Notes: generated by a model not told the origin, from the letters alone. Counted from the first letter of the stretch, positions 17,360-27,242 are shown. The stretch: DNA of 64,000 nt from JAPOUP01 sp965203605 (GCA_965203605.1 OZ241902.1:1-64000); one strand, 5' to 3'. Numbers and translations: made by a program.

Positions 17360-18133
17360 GTCGGCCAAGGCCCTTCTCCTGCCATTCGTGAGTTCCCGGT
17401 TAACGGTACGTCCCTCACGGACGACCCGCCCTACCGATTCATGGACCGCCTCGACTCCATCCTATGTTCGCGTCCAACTCTTCGCAAGACGTAACGGCCT
17501 CCTGCGGTCTCCTGCGATTCGATCCCGTCCTGTTTGGCCGAGGTTCCGACGGGATGATCGTCGCGCTTCCTGCAGTGCCGGTCCTGCGGGACGTTCTGGC
17601 AGTCCATAACTCCGGAAAGGGGCTGGAATCCCGGCGGTTGGCCGCGCCTTTGCCGGGATCGTCTCCTCTCCCACTGTGCAGTCCTGTTGAATGAGTCGTG
17701 CCGTGATGTTGCCGCTGTCCGATCTGGCTGACCTGTCTCGAACGCGGGCCTGAATCATCCAACCTCCCCTGAAAGCCGCCAGTGGCAACCCGACAGGCCA
17801 GAATCGTGTTCAGAAAAAGAGTGGTCTGCAGCCGAAATCACGCCCCTCATTTGAGAGTCCGCCTCCACTCGTACTCCGTCGCAATTCGGGTCGGAATTTC
17901 TGGCGGAGTGGCCGTCATATGTTCGAATTCAATGAGATTTCGAACGTGATTTCCATACAGCCAATTACCCCGATCATCGGTTCATTCGATGGACGGAGGT
18001 GACTGTCAGTGAGCCGCGGTCTGGAAGGTAAATTCACCTGCGCGACGGCGGATGGGGGTGCGGCCAAAGCCTGATCTAGATCGCCCATGAAAACCCACCG
18101 TAAGCCGGAACTTCAAACAGGGTTTGCCAATCC
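17360..18133. other. Intergenic region, nothing recognised
   Basis: About 770 bases with only short frames lacking domains. It separates the AbiEii-like locus from the end of the catabolic operon on the same strand. I see no clear terminator, tRNA or repeat. Confidence 0.4.
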
Positions 18134-18835
18134 TCATCCGGAGCCGATAATCGGAGTCGCGAACCGCTTGAGTTCGCCGGTTGCGGGATGCCGTATGGCC
18201 TCAGGCGAATACTGCGCAAGATACGCGCGACGTGGCCTGTCAGTGACATTCTCGCCAGACCGGTGCAGCGTCCGGCTGGAAAACGCGACCACAGTGCCAG
18301 CCTTGCACGTCATCGGTCGCCCGGGATCATCACCGAAGTATCCATTGAGTTCGTCCGTCCCTTCCACACGTTCGTGAAGGTCAATACCGGGCTCGGCATC
18401 AAGGTCACGGGGAATGAGATATACACAGCCGTTCTCCTCGGTCGCGTCGTCAAGCGCGATCCACAAGGATAGGTAGGGCACATGTTCAAAGCCAACATAT
18501 GCGCTGTCCTGGTGCCAGGCGAAACTTGCGCCCCGGCCCGCCCCCTTGACCACAAACTGCTCGTTGAACAGCAGTGCGCCACAGCCGAGGCACTGCCGGA
18601 TGATCCGATCGGCTTTCTGGCCAAGTACGAAGTCGGCAAGCTCGGGGAAATCCATGTGCCGATGACGCAGGAATCGGCGCGCCTGACCTAGGCCTATGTT
18701 ATGGATGCCTGCTCCGCCATCCCGCGGCGGTTCCGCCAGAAGCGTGTCACAGACGCTGCGCAGCATCTCAAGATCGGTGCAGTCAATCGCGTTTTCAAAA
18801 ACGGCAAAACCCTGCCGACGGAAACTCTCCATCAT
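18134..18835 (-). CDS. Phytanoyl-CoA dioxygenase family protein
   Basis: A 233-residue Fe(II)/2-oxoglutarate-dependent oxygenase of the PhyH family. The iron-binding HxD is in FAWHQDSAYVG at about residues 105-115. The distal histidine is in SSRTLHRSGENVTDRPRRAY near 185-205, whose Arg would bind 2-oxoglutarate. Bacterial members hydroxylate varied small substrates, so the substrate is unknown. The ATG at 18835 is chosen for the GGAGG nine bases upstream. It is the last gene of the minus-strand TRAP operon, about 110 bases after dctP, so its substrate may be the imported compound. Confidence 0.88.
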   Translation of the reverse strand: MMESFRRQGFAVFENAIDCTDLEMLRSVCDTLLAEPPRDGGAGIHNIGLGQARRFLRHRHMDFPELADFVLGQKADRIIRQCLGCGALLFNEQFVVKGAGRGASFAWHQDSAYVGFEHVPYLSLWIALDDATEENGCVYLIPRDLDAEPGIDLHERVEGTDELNGYFGDDPGRPMTCKAGTVVAFSSRTLHRSGENVTDRPRRAYLAQYSPEAIRHPATGELKRFATPIIGSG

Positions 18836-18947
18836 CCCTGGTGACCTCCGAATCCAGCCTTGCCCGCCGCGTGGGCGCACCGATTGGCGATAAGGTTCGG
18901 CCGCTCCCCCAGGATAGGGAAACGACCTCTGATCTCATCGACTGGAC

Positions 18948-20015
18948 TTACTGCGCGTCAGCCATCCGGGTTGCGTCGATTTCGGCCTCGACATCCGCCA
19001 CAGCCCCCGTCAGCGCGTCAAAGATCCGCTCCCCGCCGTCGACATTGGTCTTGAACCAGTCATAAACCGGTGAAGCGGCTTCCTTGAACATCGCCTTCTC
19101 TTCGGGCGTCGGCACATAGATGTCGCCTCCAGCCGTCTGGAAATCCTGATAGGCCTGGATTGACTTGCGCTTGGGTGAGGCGAAGGTTGCCTGCTGAAGC
19201 GCATAGAATCCGTCGACGACGACCCTCCGCAGAGCGGGATCAAGGGACATGAACCTCTCGTTGTTCATGAACCACAGGGCACCCATGTAGGCATGGCCAT
19301 CGAGAGTGACGTACTTCAGGCCCGCATCGGGGAACTTCATGTTCATGATGTCGGTGATGCCATTCTTGGAACCCTCGACAACACCGGTCTGGAAAGAGGT
19401 GAAGAGCTCGGGCCACGGAATCGGGGTCGGTGCGGCGCCAAGTGCCTTTACCAGTTCCTGCGGAAGGTCGGCGACCACAGTCCTGATCTTGAGCCCCTCC
19501 ATGTCAGATGGCTGCGCAATGCGCTTCTGGGTATTGGCGAAATTGCGCCAACCGCCTGTGTTGCCGATCGTCATCAACCGGACCATACCGTCCGAAGCTT
19601 CCTGCACCATATCCTGCATGGTTGTCACAAAGCTGGAGCCGTTCGCCAGAACCGCCTCGGCCACGCGGTCATCGCTCATCAGGTAGGGAAGGTCGAGAAC
19701 CTGCACGAAGGGAAAGATGTTCGCCGTTCCGCCCGAGGTCTGGATGACAATGTCGATGTTGCCATCCGCGAGGCCCGCCAGACACTCGGTTCCGTTCGAA
19801 CAGAGCTGGGTTCCAATGAACAGTTCGACGTCGATCGCGCCGTTGGACGCCTGCTCCACATAGTTCTTGAATACGATGAGACCGTCGTAGTCCTCATCGT
19901 TCTCGTTTGAGTTCGCCGTCGCGCGCAGGTTTATTTCGCCTGCGGCATAGGCCGCGACGGAACTGCCCGCGAGCATGAGCGCCGCAAGTGCGGAAGCTGT
20001 CAGTTTTCTCATCAT
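18948..20015 (-). CDS. dctP: TRAP transporter substrate-binding protein (DctP family)
   Basis: The periplasmic solute-binding subunit of a TRAP transporter, 355 residues with a clear signal peptide (MMRKLTASALAALMLAGSS, cleavage near AYA-AG). Family motifs are LADGNIDIVIQTSGG near residue 85 and the conserved arginine segment MEGLKIRTV near 172. It delivers a ligand, usually a carboxylate, to the DctQ-DctM membrane pair encoded immediately upstream. The ATG at 20015 follows AGGGAG. The ligand cannot be read from the sequence; neighbouring oxygenase and reductase genes suggest a catabolic substrate. Confidence 0.95.
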   Translation of the reverse strand: MMRKLTASALAALMLAGSSVAAYAAGEINLRATANSNENDEDYDGLIVFKNYVEQASNGAIDVELFIGTQLCSNGTECLAGLADGNIDIVIQTSGGTANIFPFVQVLDLPYLMSDDRVAEAVLANGSSFVTTMQDMVQEASDGMVRLMTIGNTGGWRNFANTQKRIAQPSDMEGLKIRTVVADLPQELVKALGAAPTPIPWPELFTSFQTGVVEGSKNGITDIMNMKFPDAGLKYVTLDGHAYMGALWFMNNERFMSLDPALRRVVVDGFYALQQATFASPKRKSIQAYQDFQTAGGDIYVPTPEEKAMFKEAASPVYDWFKTNVDGGERIFDALTGAVADVEAEIDATRMADAQ

Positions 20016-20046
20016 CTGGTTTTCTCCCTATGTTGATGATGTGGAG

Positions 20047-21522
20047 CTAGTTGACGAATCCCGTCATGCGGGGAACCGTCATCGAAATGGCCGGGACGTA
20101 GGTGATCAGGAATATCACCACGACTTCAATGGCCAGAAACGGTAGAATGGCCCGGGCAATGCTTTCAACACGTTCACCGCTGACGGCGGAGGCCACGAAA
20201 AGCACAAGCCCCATCGGGGGAGTCGCGAGGCCTACGGTCAGGTTGACTGACATGATGATCGCGAAGTGGATCGGATGGACACCCAGATCGGTGAAGATCG
20301 GCGCTAGGATCGGACCAAGGATGATTATGGCAGGCCCGGCATCCAGGAACATACCGACCACGAACAGAAGCAGGTTGATCAGGAACAGAAGGATCAGTGG
20401 GTTTTCGGTGAGAGACAGGATGAATTCGGCAAGTATCTGGGGGGCATAGGATAGCGAAACCACGGTCTTGAACGCGATAGCGGCACCCACCAATAGAAGA
20501 ACGACAGCGGATGTGGCGGCTGAACGACTCAATATCTTCGGAAGATCCTTCAGGGACAGTGAGCGCAGGACAAAGAAACCGATGACAAGGGCATACGCGA
20601 CCGCAACGGCGGCCGCCTCGGTCGGCGTGAATACGCCCGCGAGAATGCCTCCAAGAATCAGGATCGGGGTCTGGAGCGGCGTTACGGCGCGTTTGCAGAC
20701 CATGCGGAAGTCACGGCTGAACACCCGACGCAGTCCAAGCGCGAAACCGTGCGCGATCAGGACGCCGCCGCCGAAGGACAGCCATAGGGCAGTGACGGAG
20801 GGATTCTCTCCGATCGGAATGAACTGCATAGCCAGCCAGCCGAGATTGAGTCGGACGAGCACAAAGGAGAACCAGTATTCGAGCGGCGAAAGTTCAGTAC
20901 CGGAAATCGCGACGCGGTGAGCGGCTGGCAGTTCGTAACGGTCCGCCAGCGCCCGGATCATCAGCATCAGCCCGACTCCGACGAGGATACCGGGCACAAT
21001 CCCGGCAAGGAACAGGGCGGCGACGGATTCACCCATGACATAGGCGTAGATGATCATGATGCCCGAAGGAGGGATGATCGGACCGATCACGCTGGACGCG
21101 GCGGTGATGGCTGCGGCGAAGCGGCGCGTGTAACCTTCCTTCTCCATCGCCGGAATGAGCATGGAGCCGAGAGCGCTGGTGTCGGCAACCGCACTCCCGG
21201 AAAGACCCGCGAAGAGGATCGAGGAAAGTACGTTGACCTGCGCAAGGCCGCCGCGCAGATGGCCCATGAGCGCCTGGCTGAACTCGACAAGCCGAACGGT
21301 GATGCCGCCTCGGTTCATCAGTTCCCCGGCAAGCATGAAGAACGGGATCGCCATCAGGGGAAAGCTATCCATTCCGTTGTAGACGTTCCGATATAGCAGC
21401 GTAATGTCCTTTTCCTGCCCATTGAGCCACAGAAGGACGCCCGGTGCCGCAAGCAAGGCGAAGAAAACCGGCAGACCAATCAGCAGGAAGAACAGGAAAG
21501 CGGGGAGGAACCAGATCAGCAT
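20047..21522 (-). CDS. dctM: TRAP transporter large permease (DctM family)
   Basis: The large membrane subunit that carries the Na+-driven transport path, about 491 residues. It has a dozen or more hydrophobic segments, the SGSAVADTSALGSMLIP motif near residue 110, and the paired VIGPIIPPSGIMIIYAY motif near 145; both are hallmarks of DctM. An insertion of roughly 60 residues around positions 205-265, with extra hydrophobic segments, lengthens it beyond the usual 425-430. The ATG at 21522 lies four bases after the dctQ stop. An upstream ATG at 21546 overlaps dctQ and is less likely. Confidence 0.93.
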   Translation of the reverse strand: MLIWFLPAFLFFLLIGLPVFFALLAAPGVLLWLNGQEKDITLLYRNVYNGMDSFPLMAIPFFMLAGELMNRGGITVRLVEFSQALMGHLRGGLAQVNVLSSILFAGLSGSAVADTSALGSMLIPAMEKEGYTRRFAAAITAASSVIGPIIPPSGIMIIYAYVMGESVAALFLAGIVPGILVGVGLMLMIRALADRYELPAAHRVAISGTELSPLEYWFSFVLVRLNLGWLAMQFIPIGENPSVTALWLSFGGGVLIAHGFALGLRRVFSRDFRMVCKRAVTPLQTPILILGGILAGVFTPTEAAAVAVAYALVIGFFVLRSLSLKDLPKILSRSAATSAVVLLLVGAAIAFKTVVSLSYAPQILAEFILSLTENPLILLFLINLLLFVVGMFLDAGPAIIILGPILAPIFTDLGVHPIHFAIIMSVNLTVGLATPPMGLVLFVASAVSGERVESIARAILPFLAIEVVVIFLITYVPAISMTVPRMTGFVN

Positions 21523-21526
21523 GCTT

Positions 21527-22117
21527 TCATTCCGCCATGATCTCATCTTCGTGCGATGGGATTTCCTTTAGGTCTCCGCCCCCGCCCGCGACTGTAATGA
21601 GCGTTCGAAGGAAAAGTTCGACGTTGACCGTGAACAGTAGCACGACGCATACGAAGAACGACGCCATCATCAAGCGGCGAGGTAGCTTGATCCATTCAAG
21701 CGAACTGTTGAGATAATATAGCGATGCCGTTTTGGCCTTCGACAGAAAACCGTTGATTTCACTCCATCCGATCTCGATGGCAATGCCGAGCACCAATCCC
21801 GAGATGACAAGCAAGGCAAGCGAGAGCAACGCTGCGGAGCGTTCGGGCAGTAACCGCAATACCGTATCGATTGCCACGAAACCCCCGCGGCGATAGGCCA
21901 TTGGAGCGATTAGGCCGGTCATCCACAGCATGGCGAACCGGGCTGCTTCATCGGGCCACGGCAGGGGATTGTTGAGGGCGTATCGGAAGAACACCTGGAT
22001 CAGAATGGCCAGGACCATAAGCGCGATCGCCAGAATGGCGACTGCGCGCCCGAAACGAAGCGAGACTTCGTTGAATGCCTGTAGCGGAACCAGCAGGTGC
22101 GTCAGAAGCGTCACCAT
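21527..22117 (-). CDS. dctQ: TRAP transporter small permease (DctQ family)
   Basis: The small membrane subunit of the TRAP transporter, four predicted transmembrane helices in about 196 residues. The family motif NPLPWPDEAARFAMLWM lies between helices one and two, and AYRRGGFVAIDTVLRLLP follows helix two. The start is uncertain. The ATG at 22117 gives a typical short N-terminus. A TTG at 22159, which overlaps the flavin reductase stop, is also possible and would mean coupled translation. Transcribed with dctM and dctP. Confidence 0.9.
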   Translation of the reverse strand: MVTLLTHLLVPLQAFNEVSLRFGRAVAILAIALMVLAILIQVFFRYALNNPLPWPDEAARFAMLWMTGLIAPMAYRRGGFVAIDTVLRLLPERSAALLSLALLVISGLVLGIAIEIGWSEINGFLSKAKTASLYYLNSSLEWIKLPRRLMMASFFVCVVLLFTVNVELFLRTLITVAGGGGDLKEIPSHEDEIMAE

Positions 22118-22148
22118 TCGCCGGTACCCAAACTGGCCTTCGAGGCGC

Positions 22149-22688
22149 TCATCCGGCAAGTGCCGGATTTGGCACCGGATTCTCTAACATTCCATATCGA
22201 CCCTGACTGAATACGAGCGGTGCGCCATCGCGCCAGGAGGCTTGGAGCACTTCCGCGACCACAATGCAATGATCACCGCCCGGATATGTCGCGACTGCTT
22301 CGCATTCAAATCGTGCAAGACAGCCGCTGATCAGCGGAACGTTTTGCACATTCGATTTCCAGTCAACCCCATCCCATGCGGTACCATCCCGCGAAAACCC
22401 GTCGCTGATGTGCTTCTGTTCCGCGGCGATGACGTGGATCGCAAAGTGCCGGGCCTCGGTGAAGGCTGGGTATCGCTGCGAGAGCTTCGCGGGGGCCCAG
22501 AGAACGAGCGGAGGGTCAAGTGAAACCGAAGCGAAGCTGTTGGCCGTAATCCCAAGTGGGCCAATCTCGCTGTCTACCGTGACCACGGTGACGCCGGTTG
22601 CATATCGACTGAGCGCTTCGCGGAAGGCGCGGGTGGGGCCCGTGCAGGGATTGAGGCTGCGAATTCGAAAGCTGTCGTCGTGCATCAT
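22149..22688 (-). CDS. Flavin reductase family protein
   Basis: A 179-residue NAD(P)H:flavin oxidoreductase of the HpaC/split-barrel family. Visible motifs are YATGVTVVTV near residue 30, GITANSFASVSLDPPLVLW near 45-63, and GDHCIVVAEV near 138, which binds flavin. These enzymes supply reduced flavin to a separate monooxygenase. The likely partner is the broken LLM-type monooxygenase at 23702-24060, so this reductase may have lost its client. Its ATG overlaps the aldo/keto reductase stop (ATGA at 22685-22688), tying the two genes translationally. Confidence 0.9.
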   Translation of the reverse strand: MMHDDSFRIRSLNPCTGPTRAFREALSRYATGVTVVTVDSEIGPLGITANSFASVSLDPPLVLWAPAKLSQRYPAFTEARHFAIHVIAAEQKHISDGFSRDGTAWDGVDWKSNVQNVPLISGCLARFECEAVATYPGGDHCIVVAEVLQASWRDGAPLVFSQGRYGMLENPVPNPALAG

Positions 22689-23581
22689 GGCACCTCACTG
22701 CCGAGGGCGGCGGAGTAGAGTTCATACCATGTCTCAGGATCCATCGTCACCCTAAAGGCATCCGAAAACGCACGGATTCGGTCGAGCGTGTTGGTTCCCA
22801 TCACCGGAAGTATGCAGCATGGATGCGCAAGCAGCCAAGCGACCGCTACAGCGGTGTGGTCGACACCATCGCGTTTCGCTATAGCTTCGAGGCGGTCATT
22901 CAGTTCGGCACCTGCCTTTCCGGTCGCCAGAGCGCCACCCCCAAGCGGTGACCAGGCCATTATGGGGACGCCGAGTTCCTGCCAGTGGGCAACATCACCG
23001 TTCGTGAATCCCTCATGCGCGAGCAGGCTCAATTCGATCTGGTTGGTGACAAGCGGGGTCCGCATCGCTGACTGAAGAAGCGATCGGTCATGTGGTTTGA
23101 AGTTCGAGACGCCAACGGCGCTGACTTTGCCACCAGCTACGACGCCGTCGAGCGCCGCCCCGGTCTGGTGGGCGTCCATCATCGGGTCGGGCCGATGAAT
23201 CAGCAGGAGATCGATGCGTTCCATTCCCATCAGCTTCAGCGAAAGATCCACAGAGGCCTCGATATGGGACGGGCTGGTGTCATAATGCTTGACCCTTGCC
23301 CGCTCGTGCCGGCCAACCGGCGCCACGATGCCGCATTTGGTGATGATCTCCAGCTGGTCACGGAGTTCGGGCGCATCGCGGAGTGCGGTACCCAGCAACT
23401 GCTCGGATGCGTATCCGCCGTAGATATCCGCTTGGTCGATGGTGGTGATGCCCTGTTCAAGGCAAGCCTCGATCTTGGCCTGGACGTGTCGGACTGAAGT
23501 GTCCGGATCGTCGCAAAGTCGCCACATGCCGTAAATCACCCGGCTCAGCTCAAGTCGCTCAGAGAGGCGGACACGTTCCAT
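22685..23581 (-). CDS. Aldo/keto reductase
   Basis: A 298-residue NADPH-dependent aldo/keto reductase close to the YdhF type. The catalytic tetrad is visible: Asp and Tyr in DQADIYGGYASE, Lys in IITKCG, His in LLLIHRPDP. The C-terminal half has GVSNFKPHD and MAWSPLGGG. The ATG at 23581 is favoured by GGGAG about ten bases upstream; the frame extends to 23701 without family similarity. It presumably reduces or oxidises an intermediate of the pathway encoded by this divergent locus. Confidence 0.9.
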   Translation of the reverse strand: MERVRLSERLELSRVIYGMWRLCDDPDTSVRHVQAKIEACLEQGITTIDQADIYGGYASEQLLGTALRDAPELRDQLEIITKCGIVAPVGRHERARVKHYDTSPSHIEASVDLSLKLMGMERIDLLLIHRPDPMMDAHQTGAALDGVVAGGKVSAVGVSNFKPHDRSLLQSAMRTPLVTNQIELSLLAHEGFTNGDVAHWQELGVPIMAWSPLGGGALATGKAGAELNDRLEAIAKRDGVDHTAVAVAWLLAHPCCILPVMGTNTLDRIRAFSDAFRVTMDPETWYELYSAALGSEVP

Positions 23582-23701
23582 CACCGGCATGCTCCCACGC
23601 CAAGCGGTGTCGCCGGAATCCCCTTGGGGGCTCGACCATATATGTGGGGAATAGAACATGTCCTGAGGTTTGGCATCACTCGGGCTCCGAAGGCGCTGCA
23701 T

Positions 23702-24060
23702 TCATCGACGCGCGGATAGCCCGAAGGGATGGATGACCGTGTACCCATCGTTCGGTCTCATTCGCTCGGCGACCCGCTCCTTTGGCTTCGGCCACATCAG
23801 ATAGGCATCACAGTGCTGCCTGCAGAGTTCCAATGCGCCCGGGGAATAGCCTCCGTAATGGAGTAACGGTCCTCCGGCCTGTTGGTAGGGTTTCGCTGGA
23901 TCAGTCCAGAGACGTTCGAATTCGTAGAATCCGCCGCGCTGGTCAATTCGGTCATGGCTCCACGCCTGATTGAGAATTTCCACCACCTCCCGGGAACGCA
24001 GGTTGAGGCGACCGGAACGACTGGCATTGGGCTTCCCTGCGGTCGATCAAGCATTTCTCT
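23702..24060 (-). pseudogene. LLM-class flavin-dependent monooxygenase, C-terminal remnant
   Basis: About 95 readable residues match the C-terminal part of bacterial-luciferase-like monooxygenases such as SsuD: REVVEILNQAWSH, GFYEFERLWTDPAKPYQQ, then LLHYGGYSPGALELCRQHCD and WPKPKERVAERM. The N-terminal two-thirds, including the flavin-binding barrel, is missing, and the upstream sequence is out of frame. It heads the minus-strand operon that includes a flavin reductase, its natural partner. The pair was probably a two-component flavin monooxygenase, now inactivated by deletion. Confidence 0.75.
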
Positions 24061-24067
24061 TGCCTAT

Positions 24068-24094
24068 CACTGTTCGGTGGATGCATCAACAGTG
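24068..24094. promoter_or_regulatory. Candidate operator in the divergent promoter region
   Basis: A perfect inverted repeat CACTGTT-N13-AACAGTG lies between the divergent arms, with the GATGCATC palindrome inside it at 24080-24087. It is 21 bases before the GntR start. The position suits autoregulation and control of both arms by the GntR protein, but binding is inferred only from place and symmetry. Confidence 0.45.
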
Positions 24095-24114
24095 TATCAA
24101 TTTGGAATCGATCG

Positions 24115-24804
24115 ATGGCCACCAGTCACTTCCTGCCGATGTACGTCCAGATCAGCGAGATGCTGATCCGGGACATTCAGGCAGGGCGGCTACTAGATGG
24201 TGAGCGCTTGCCCCCTGAACGCGAAATGGCAGGTCAGCTAGGCGTCTCGGTTGGCACGCTCCGCAAGTCGTTGGCGGACGTGGCTGCCAAGGGATTGCTG
24301 AAACGGCATCACGGATCGGGCAACTACATCCGTAACGGACCTGCCGTTGACAGCATCTACGCGTTTTTCAGGCTGGAATTGGTGGACGGTGGCGGACTGC
24401 CGACGGCGGACGTGCTTTCAGTGACTTTGTTGGAAGCGCCAGATGGACTCACAGATCATGGTTTTGCGCACCGGATAAGGCGGTTGCGCAAGCTGAGCGG
24501 AAGGCCTGCGGCGATCGAGGAAATCTGGCTCGACGCAATCTGCTCGCCGACTCTGGAAGCATGTGATCTTTCGGAGTCACTGTACCATTTCTATCGAAAC
24601 AGGCTGGGGCTGTGGATCCAGAAGGCGGAAGACCGAATCGGAGTCGGTCCAGCACCCGATTGGGGTGGCGGCCTGCTGCCCGGAGCGGCGGAATCGCTTG
24701 GTGTGGTCGATCGGGTGAGCTGGGACCAGCATGGCAGGAACATCGAAATCTCACGGACCTGGTACGATTCGAGATATGTCCGCTATGTTGCAAGACTGAA
24801 GTAG
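24115..24804 (+). CDS. GntR family transcriptional regulator (UTRA domain)
   Basis: A 229-residue GntR/HutC-type repressor. The winged helix spans about residues 5-72 (LPPEREMAGQLGVSVGTLRK, RHHGSGNYI). The rest is a UTRA ligand-binding domain with RRLRKLSGRPAAIEEIWLD near 125. Members release DNA when they bind a pathway metabolite. It sits between two divergent catabolic arms and probably controls both. It starts the plus arm; a Gfo/Idh gene follows after 14 bases. The ATG at 24115 has little ribosome-binding sequence, so expression may be low. Confidence 0.92.
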   Translation: MATSHFLPMYVQISEMLIRDIQAGRLLDGERLPPEREMAGQLGVSVGTLRKSLADVAAKGLLKRHHGSGNYIRNGPAVDSIYAFFRLELVDGGGLPTADVLSVTLLEAPDGLTDHGFAHRIRRLRKLSGRPAAIEEIWLDAICSPTLEACDLSESLYHFYRNRLGLWIQKAEDRIGVGPAPDWGGGLLPGAAESLGVVDRVSWDQHGRNIEISRTWYDSRYVRYVARLK

Positions 24805-24818
24805 AGGACAGGAGTGCG

Positions 24819-25919
24819 ATGCTGAAGTACGGGCTGATCGGATCTGGCATGATGGGGCAGGAGCATATTCAGAACATAGCACTGATCAACGGCGTCAAGG
24901 TGGCGGCGATCTTCGACCCTGATGCCGGAATGCGGGCGGCGGCGGCCTCGCTCGTGCCTGATGCGGTTATGGCAGAAAGCCTTCCCGCGCTATTGGGAAA
25001 CCCCGAACTCGATGCTCTGGTTATCGCGAGCCCCAACAATCTGCACGCAAGGCAGATTGCCGAGATCGCGCAGAAACGCCCGCTTCCGTTGTTGGTCGAA
25101 AAGCCGCTGTTCACCGATCCTGAGGATGCGGAACTGATTGAACGATTCGTCGCCGACTATCCGGCCCCGATATGGGTTGCGATGGAGTATCGTTACATGC
25201 CTCCAATCGCACGCCTGGTTGCCGATGCCGACGAGACGACTGGCGGCGTGAGAATGCTAACGATCCGCGAACATCGATTTCCGTTCCTGACCAAGGTCGG
25301 AAACTGGAACAGGTTCAACCGAAACACCGGCGGGACACTTGTGGAGAAATGCTGTCATTTCTTCGATCTTATGCGACTGATCGTTGGCGACGAGCCAGTG
25401 CGCATCATGGCAAGTGGAGGACAGGCAGTGAACCATCTGGATGAGACTCACGGCGGGAAGACGCCGGATATCTGGGACAACGCCTTTGTGATCGTCGAAT
25501 TCGAAGGTGGCGCAAGGGCGATGCTCGATCTCTGCATGTTCGCTGACGGATCGAAGTATCAGGAGGAGATCTGCGCGGTGGGTCCAGCTGGAAAGATCGA
25601 GGTACGGGTTCCCGGGCCGAAACGGTTCTGGCCGAGAGGAGAGCCGGAACCCGTTGCCAGAATGACCGTGAGTCCCCGCATGGGAGGGCGACGCCGGTCT
25701 GTGGACTTGCCGGTGGCTCCCGAGTTGCTCGAATCGGGAGACCACAACGGCGCAACCTTTTTCGAACATCAGCGATTTGCGGAAGTCGTCCGCGGACAGG
25801 CCGTGCCTGAGGTTTCTCTCCGGGACGGAGAGCGGGCTGTGGCTATGGGGATCGCGGCGCAGACAGCTGCGGAGACTGGAAGGGCGGTTGAGCTTCCGCG
25901 GAAACGGCAATCATGCTGA
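24819..25919 (+). CDS. Gfo/Idh/MocA family oxidoreductase
   Basis: A 366-residue NAD(P)-dependent dehydrogenase of the inositol-2-dehydrogenase type. The Rossmann motif GLIGSGMMGQEH is at the N-terminus and the conserved LVEKPLF is near residue 95. The C-terminal half is the alpha/beta substrate domain with GGTLVEKCCHFFDLMRLI near 178, where the family's catalytic histidine would lie. The ATG at 24819 follows ACAGGAG and comes 14 bases after the GntR stop; the frame extends upstream inside gntR and should be ignored. The substrate is unknown, probably a polyol, sugar or related compound in the pathway of this locus. Confidence 0.92.
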   Translation: MLKYGLIGSGMMGQEHIQNIALINGVKVAAIFDPDAGMRAAAASLVPDAVMAESLPALLGNPELDALVIASPNNLHARQIAEIAQKRPLPLLVEKPLFTDPEDAELIERFVADYPAPIWVAMEYRYMPPIARLVADADETTGGVRMLTIREHRFPFLTKVGNWNRFNRNTGGTLVEKCCHFFDLMRLIVGDEPVRIMASGGQAVNHLDETHGGKTPDIWDNAFVIVEFEGGARAMLDLCMFADGSKYQEEICAVGPAGKIEVRVPGPKRFWPRGEPEPVARMTVSPRMGGRRRSVDLPVAPELLESGDHNGATFFEHQRFAEVVRGQAVPEVSLRDGERAVAMGIAAQTAAETGRAVELPRKRQSC

Positions 25920-26074
25920 TCGGGGTGGGCAGTACGAAAGGTACTGGCTGCGGACCTGCAGTCGATACCGCTTGCGGAAGCCCTATGTCGCTGTGTATCG
26001 GCACTGTGTCGGTAATGGTGCTGACCTGGACCCGCTTCAGGTGATGGGACAGGGTATCCATCTGGGGGAAAACC

Positions 26075-27238
26075 ATGTCCGGATTGAACGGTCTTTCCAA
26101 AGTCATGAGTCCCGTCGGCTCCGCCCAAGGGTTGCCGAACGAGCACTACGTGTCCGACGACATATTCGCCGTTGAGCGCGAAGCCGTGCTTTTCGCCAAC
26201 TGGGCCGGGATCGGTTTCGGGAAGGATCTTGATCCGGGTGAAGCCATGCCAGTCGACTTCGCTGGTTTGCCGCTGGTTGCCCTTCGCACGCACGAGGGTG
26301 ACGTCAGGGTTTTCCAGAACACCTGCCGTCACCGGGGCATGATCCTCGTCGAAAATAGGATGCGGTTGGGTGGCGTGCTGCGATGCCCTTACCACTCCTG
26401 GTGCTACGCCTTGACCGGCGAGCTTGTGGCCACGCCGCATGTGGGCGGGCCGGGCATGAACAGGCATGACGGGATTCGGCGGGAAGATCTTGGCTTGGTG
26501 GAAATCCGCAGCCATATCTGGCGGGATGTTATCTTCGTCAATGTGAGTGGCACGGCACCGGAGTTCAGTGAATATGCGGCCGATGCCATCGCCCGTTGGA
26601 GTGAATTCGAGGGGTTGCCTCTGGCGGCTGGTGGTGACGAGAGCGCATTCGTCTTTGACATTGCCTGCAACTGGAAGCTCGTGGTCGAGAACTTCTGCGA
26701 AAGCTATCATCTTCCATGGGTGCATCCAGGCTTGAACAGCTATTCGAGACTGGAGGATCACTACAACATTGAGATACCGGGCAGGTTTTCGGGGCAGGGC
26801 ACCCTGGTCTACCGACCGACGATTGAGGCGGATGGTCTGAAGTTTCCGGATTTTCCGGGACTTTCGGACAAGTGGGAAAGTGGTGCCGAGTATATCGCGA
26901 TCTATCCAAACGTGCTGATGGGAACGCATCGGGATCATGCGTTCGCTGTCATATTGGAGCCGGATGGCAAGAATCGCACACTGGAAAATGTCGCCCTGTA
27001 TTATGCCTCGGAGGAGGCGGCCAAAGGCGAGAGACTGGAGCCGCTGCGAAGGCGGAACGCCGAAACCTGGTACGGAGTCTTTGAAGAGGACCTTTTCGTG
27101 GTTGAAGGCATGCAGAGGGGGCGCAAGGGCGTTCACTTCGACGGTGGGCGGTTCAGCCCGGTGATGGATGGTCCGACACATTGTTTCCATCACTGGGTGG
27201 CCAGCCAGGTGAGTGGTTCCATGCGGGCAGCCGAATAG
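26075..27238 (+). CDS. Rieske-type ring-hydroxylating/demethylating oxygenase, alpha subunit
   Basis: A 387-residue oxygenase. The Rieske [2Fe-2S] ligands are CRHRG near residue 84 and CPYHSW near 104. The mononuclear iron site is in ENFCESYHLPWVHPGL near 209-225, with its Glu and two His. The closest known functional types in this length class are quaternary-amine demethylases such as CntA, GbcA and stachydrine demethylase. No beta subunit or reductase lies next to it, so electrons must come from elsewhere. It follows the Gfo/Idh gene by 155 bases; the start at 26075 has GGGGGAA upstream. Confidence 0.9.
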   Translation: MSGLNGLSKVMSPVGSAQGLPNEHYVSDDIFAVEREAVLFANWAGIGFGKDLDPGEAMPVDFAGLPLVALRTHEGDVRVFQNTCRHRGMILVENRMRLGGVLRCPYHSWCYALTGELVATPHVGGPGMNRHDGIRREDLGLVEIRSHIWRDVIFVNVSGTAPEFSEYAADAIARWSEFEGLPLAAGGDESAFVFDIACNWKLVVENFCESYHLPWVHPGLNSYSRLEDHYNIEIPGRFSGQGTLVYRPTIEADGLKFPDFPGLSDKWESGAEYIAIYPNVLMGTHRDHAFAVILEPDGKNRTLENVALYYASEEAAKGERLEPLRRRNAETWYGVFEEDLFVVEGMQRGRKGVHFDGGRFSPVMDGPTHCFHHWVASQVSGSMRAAE

Positions 27239-27242
27239 AACG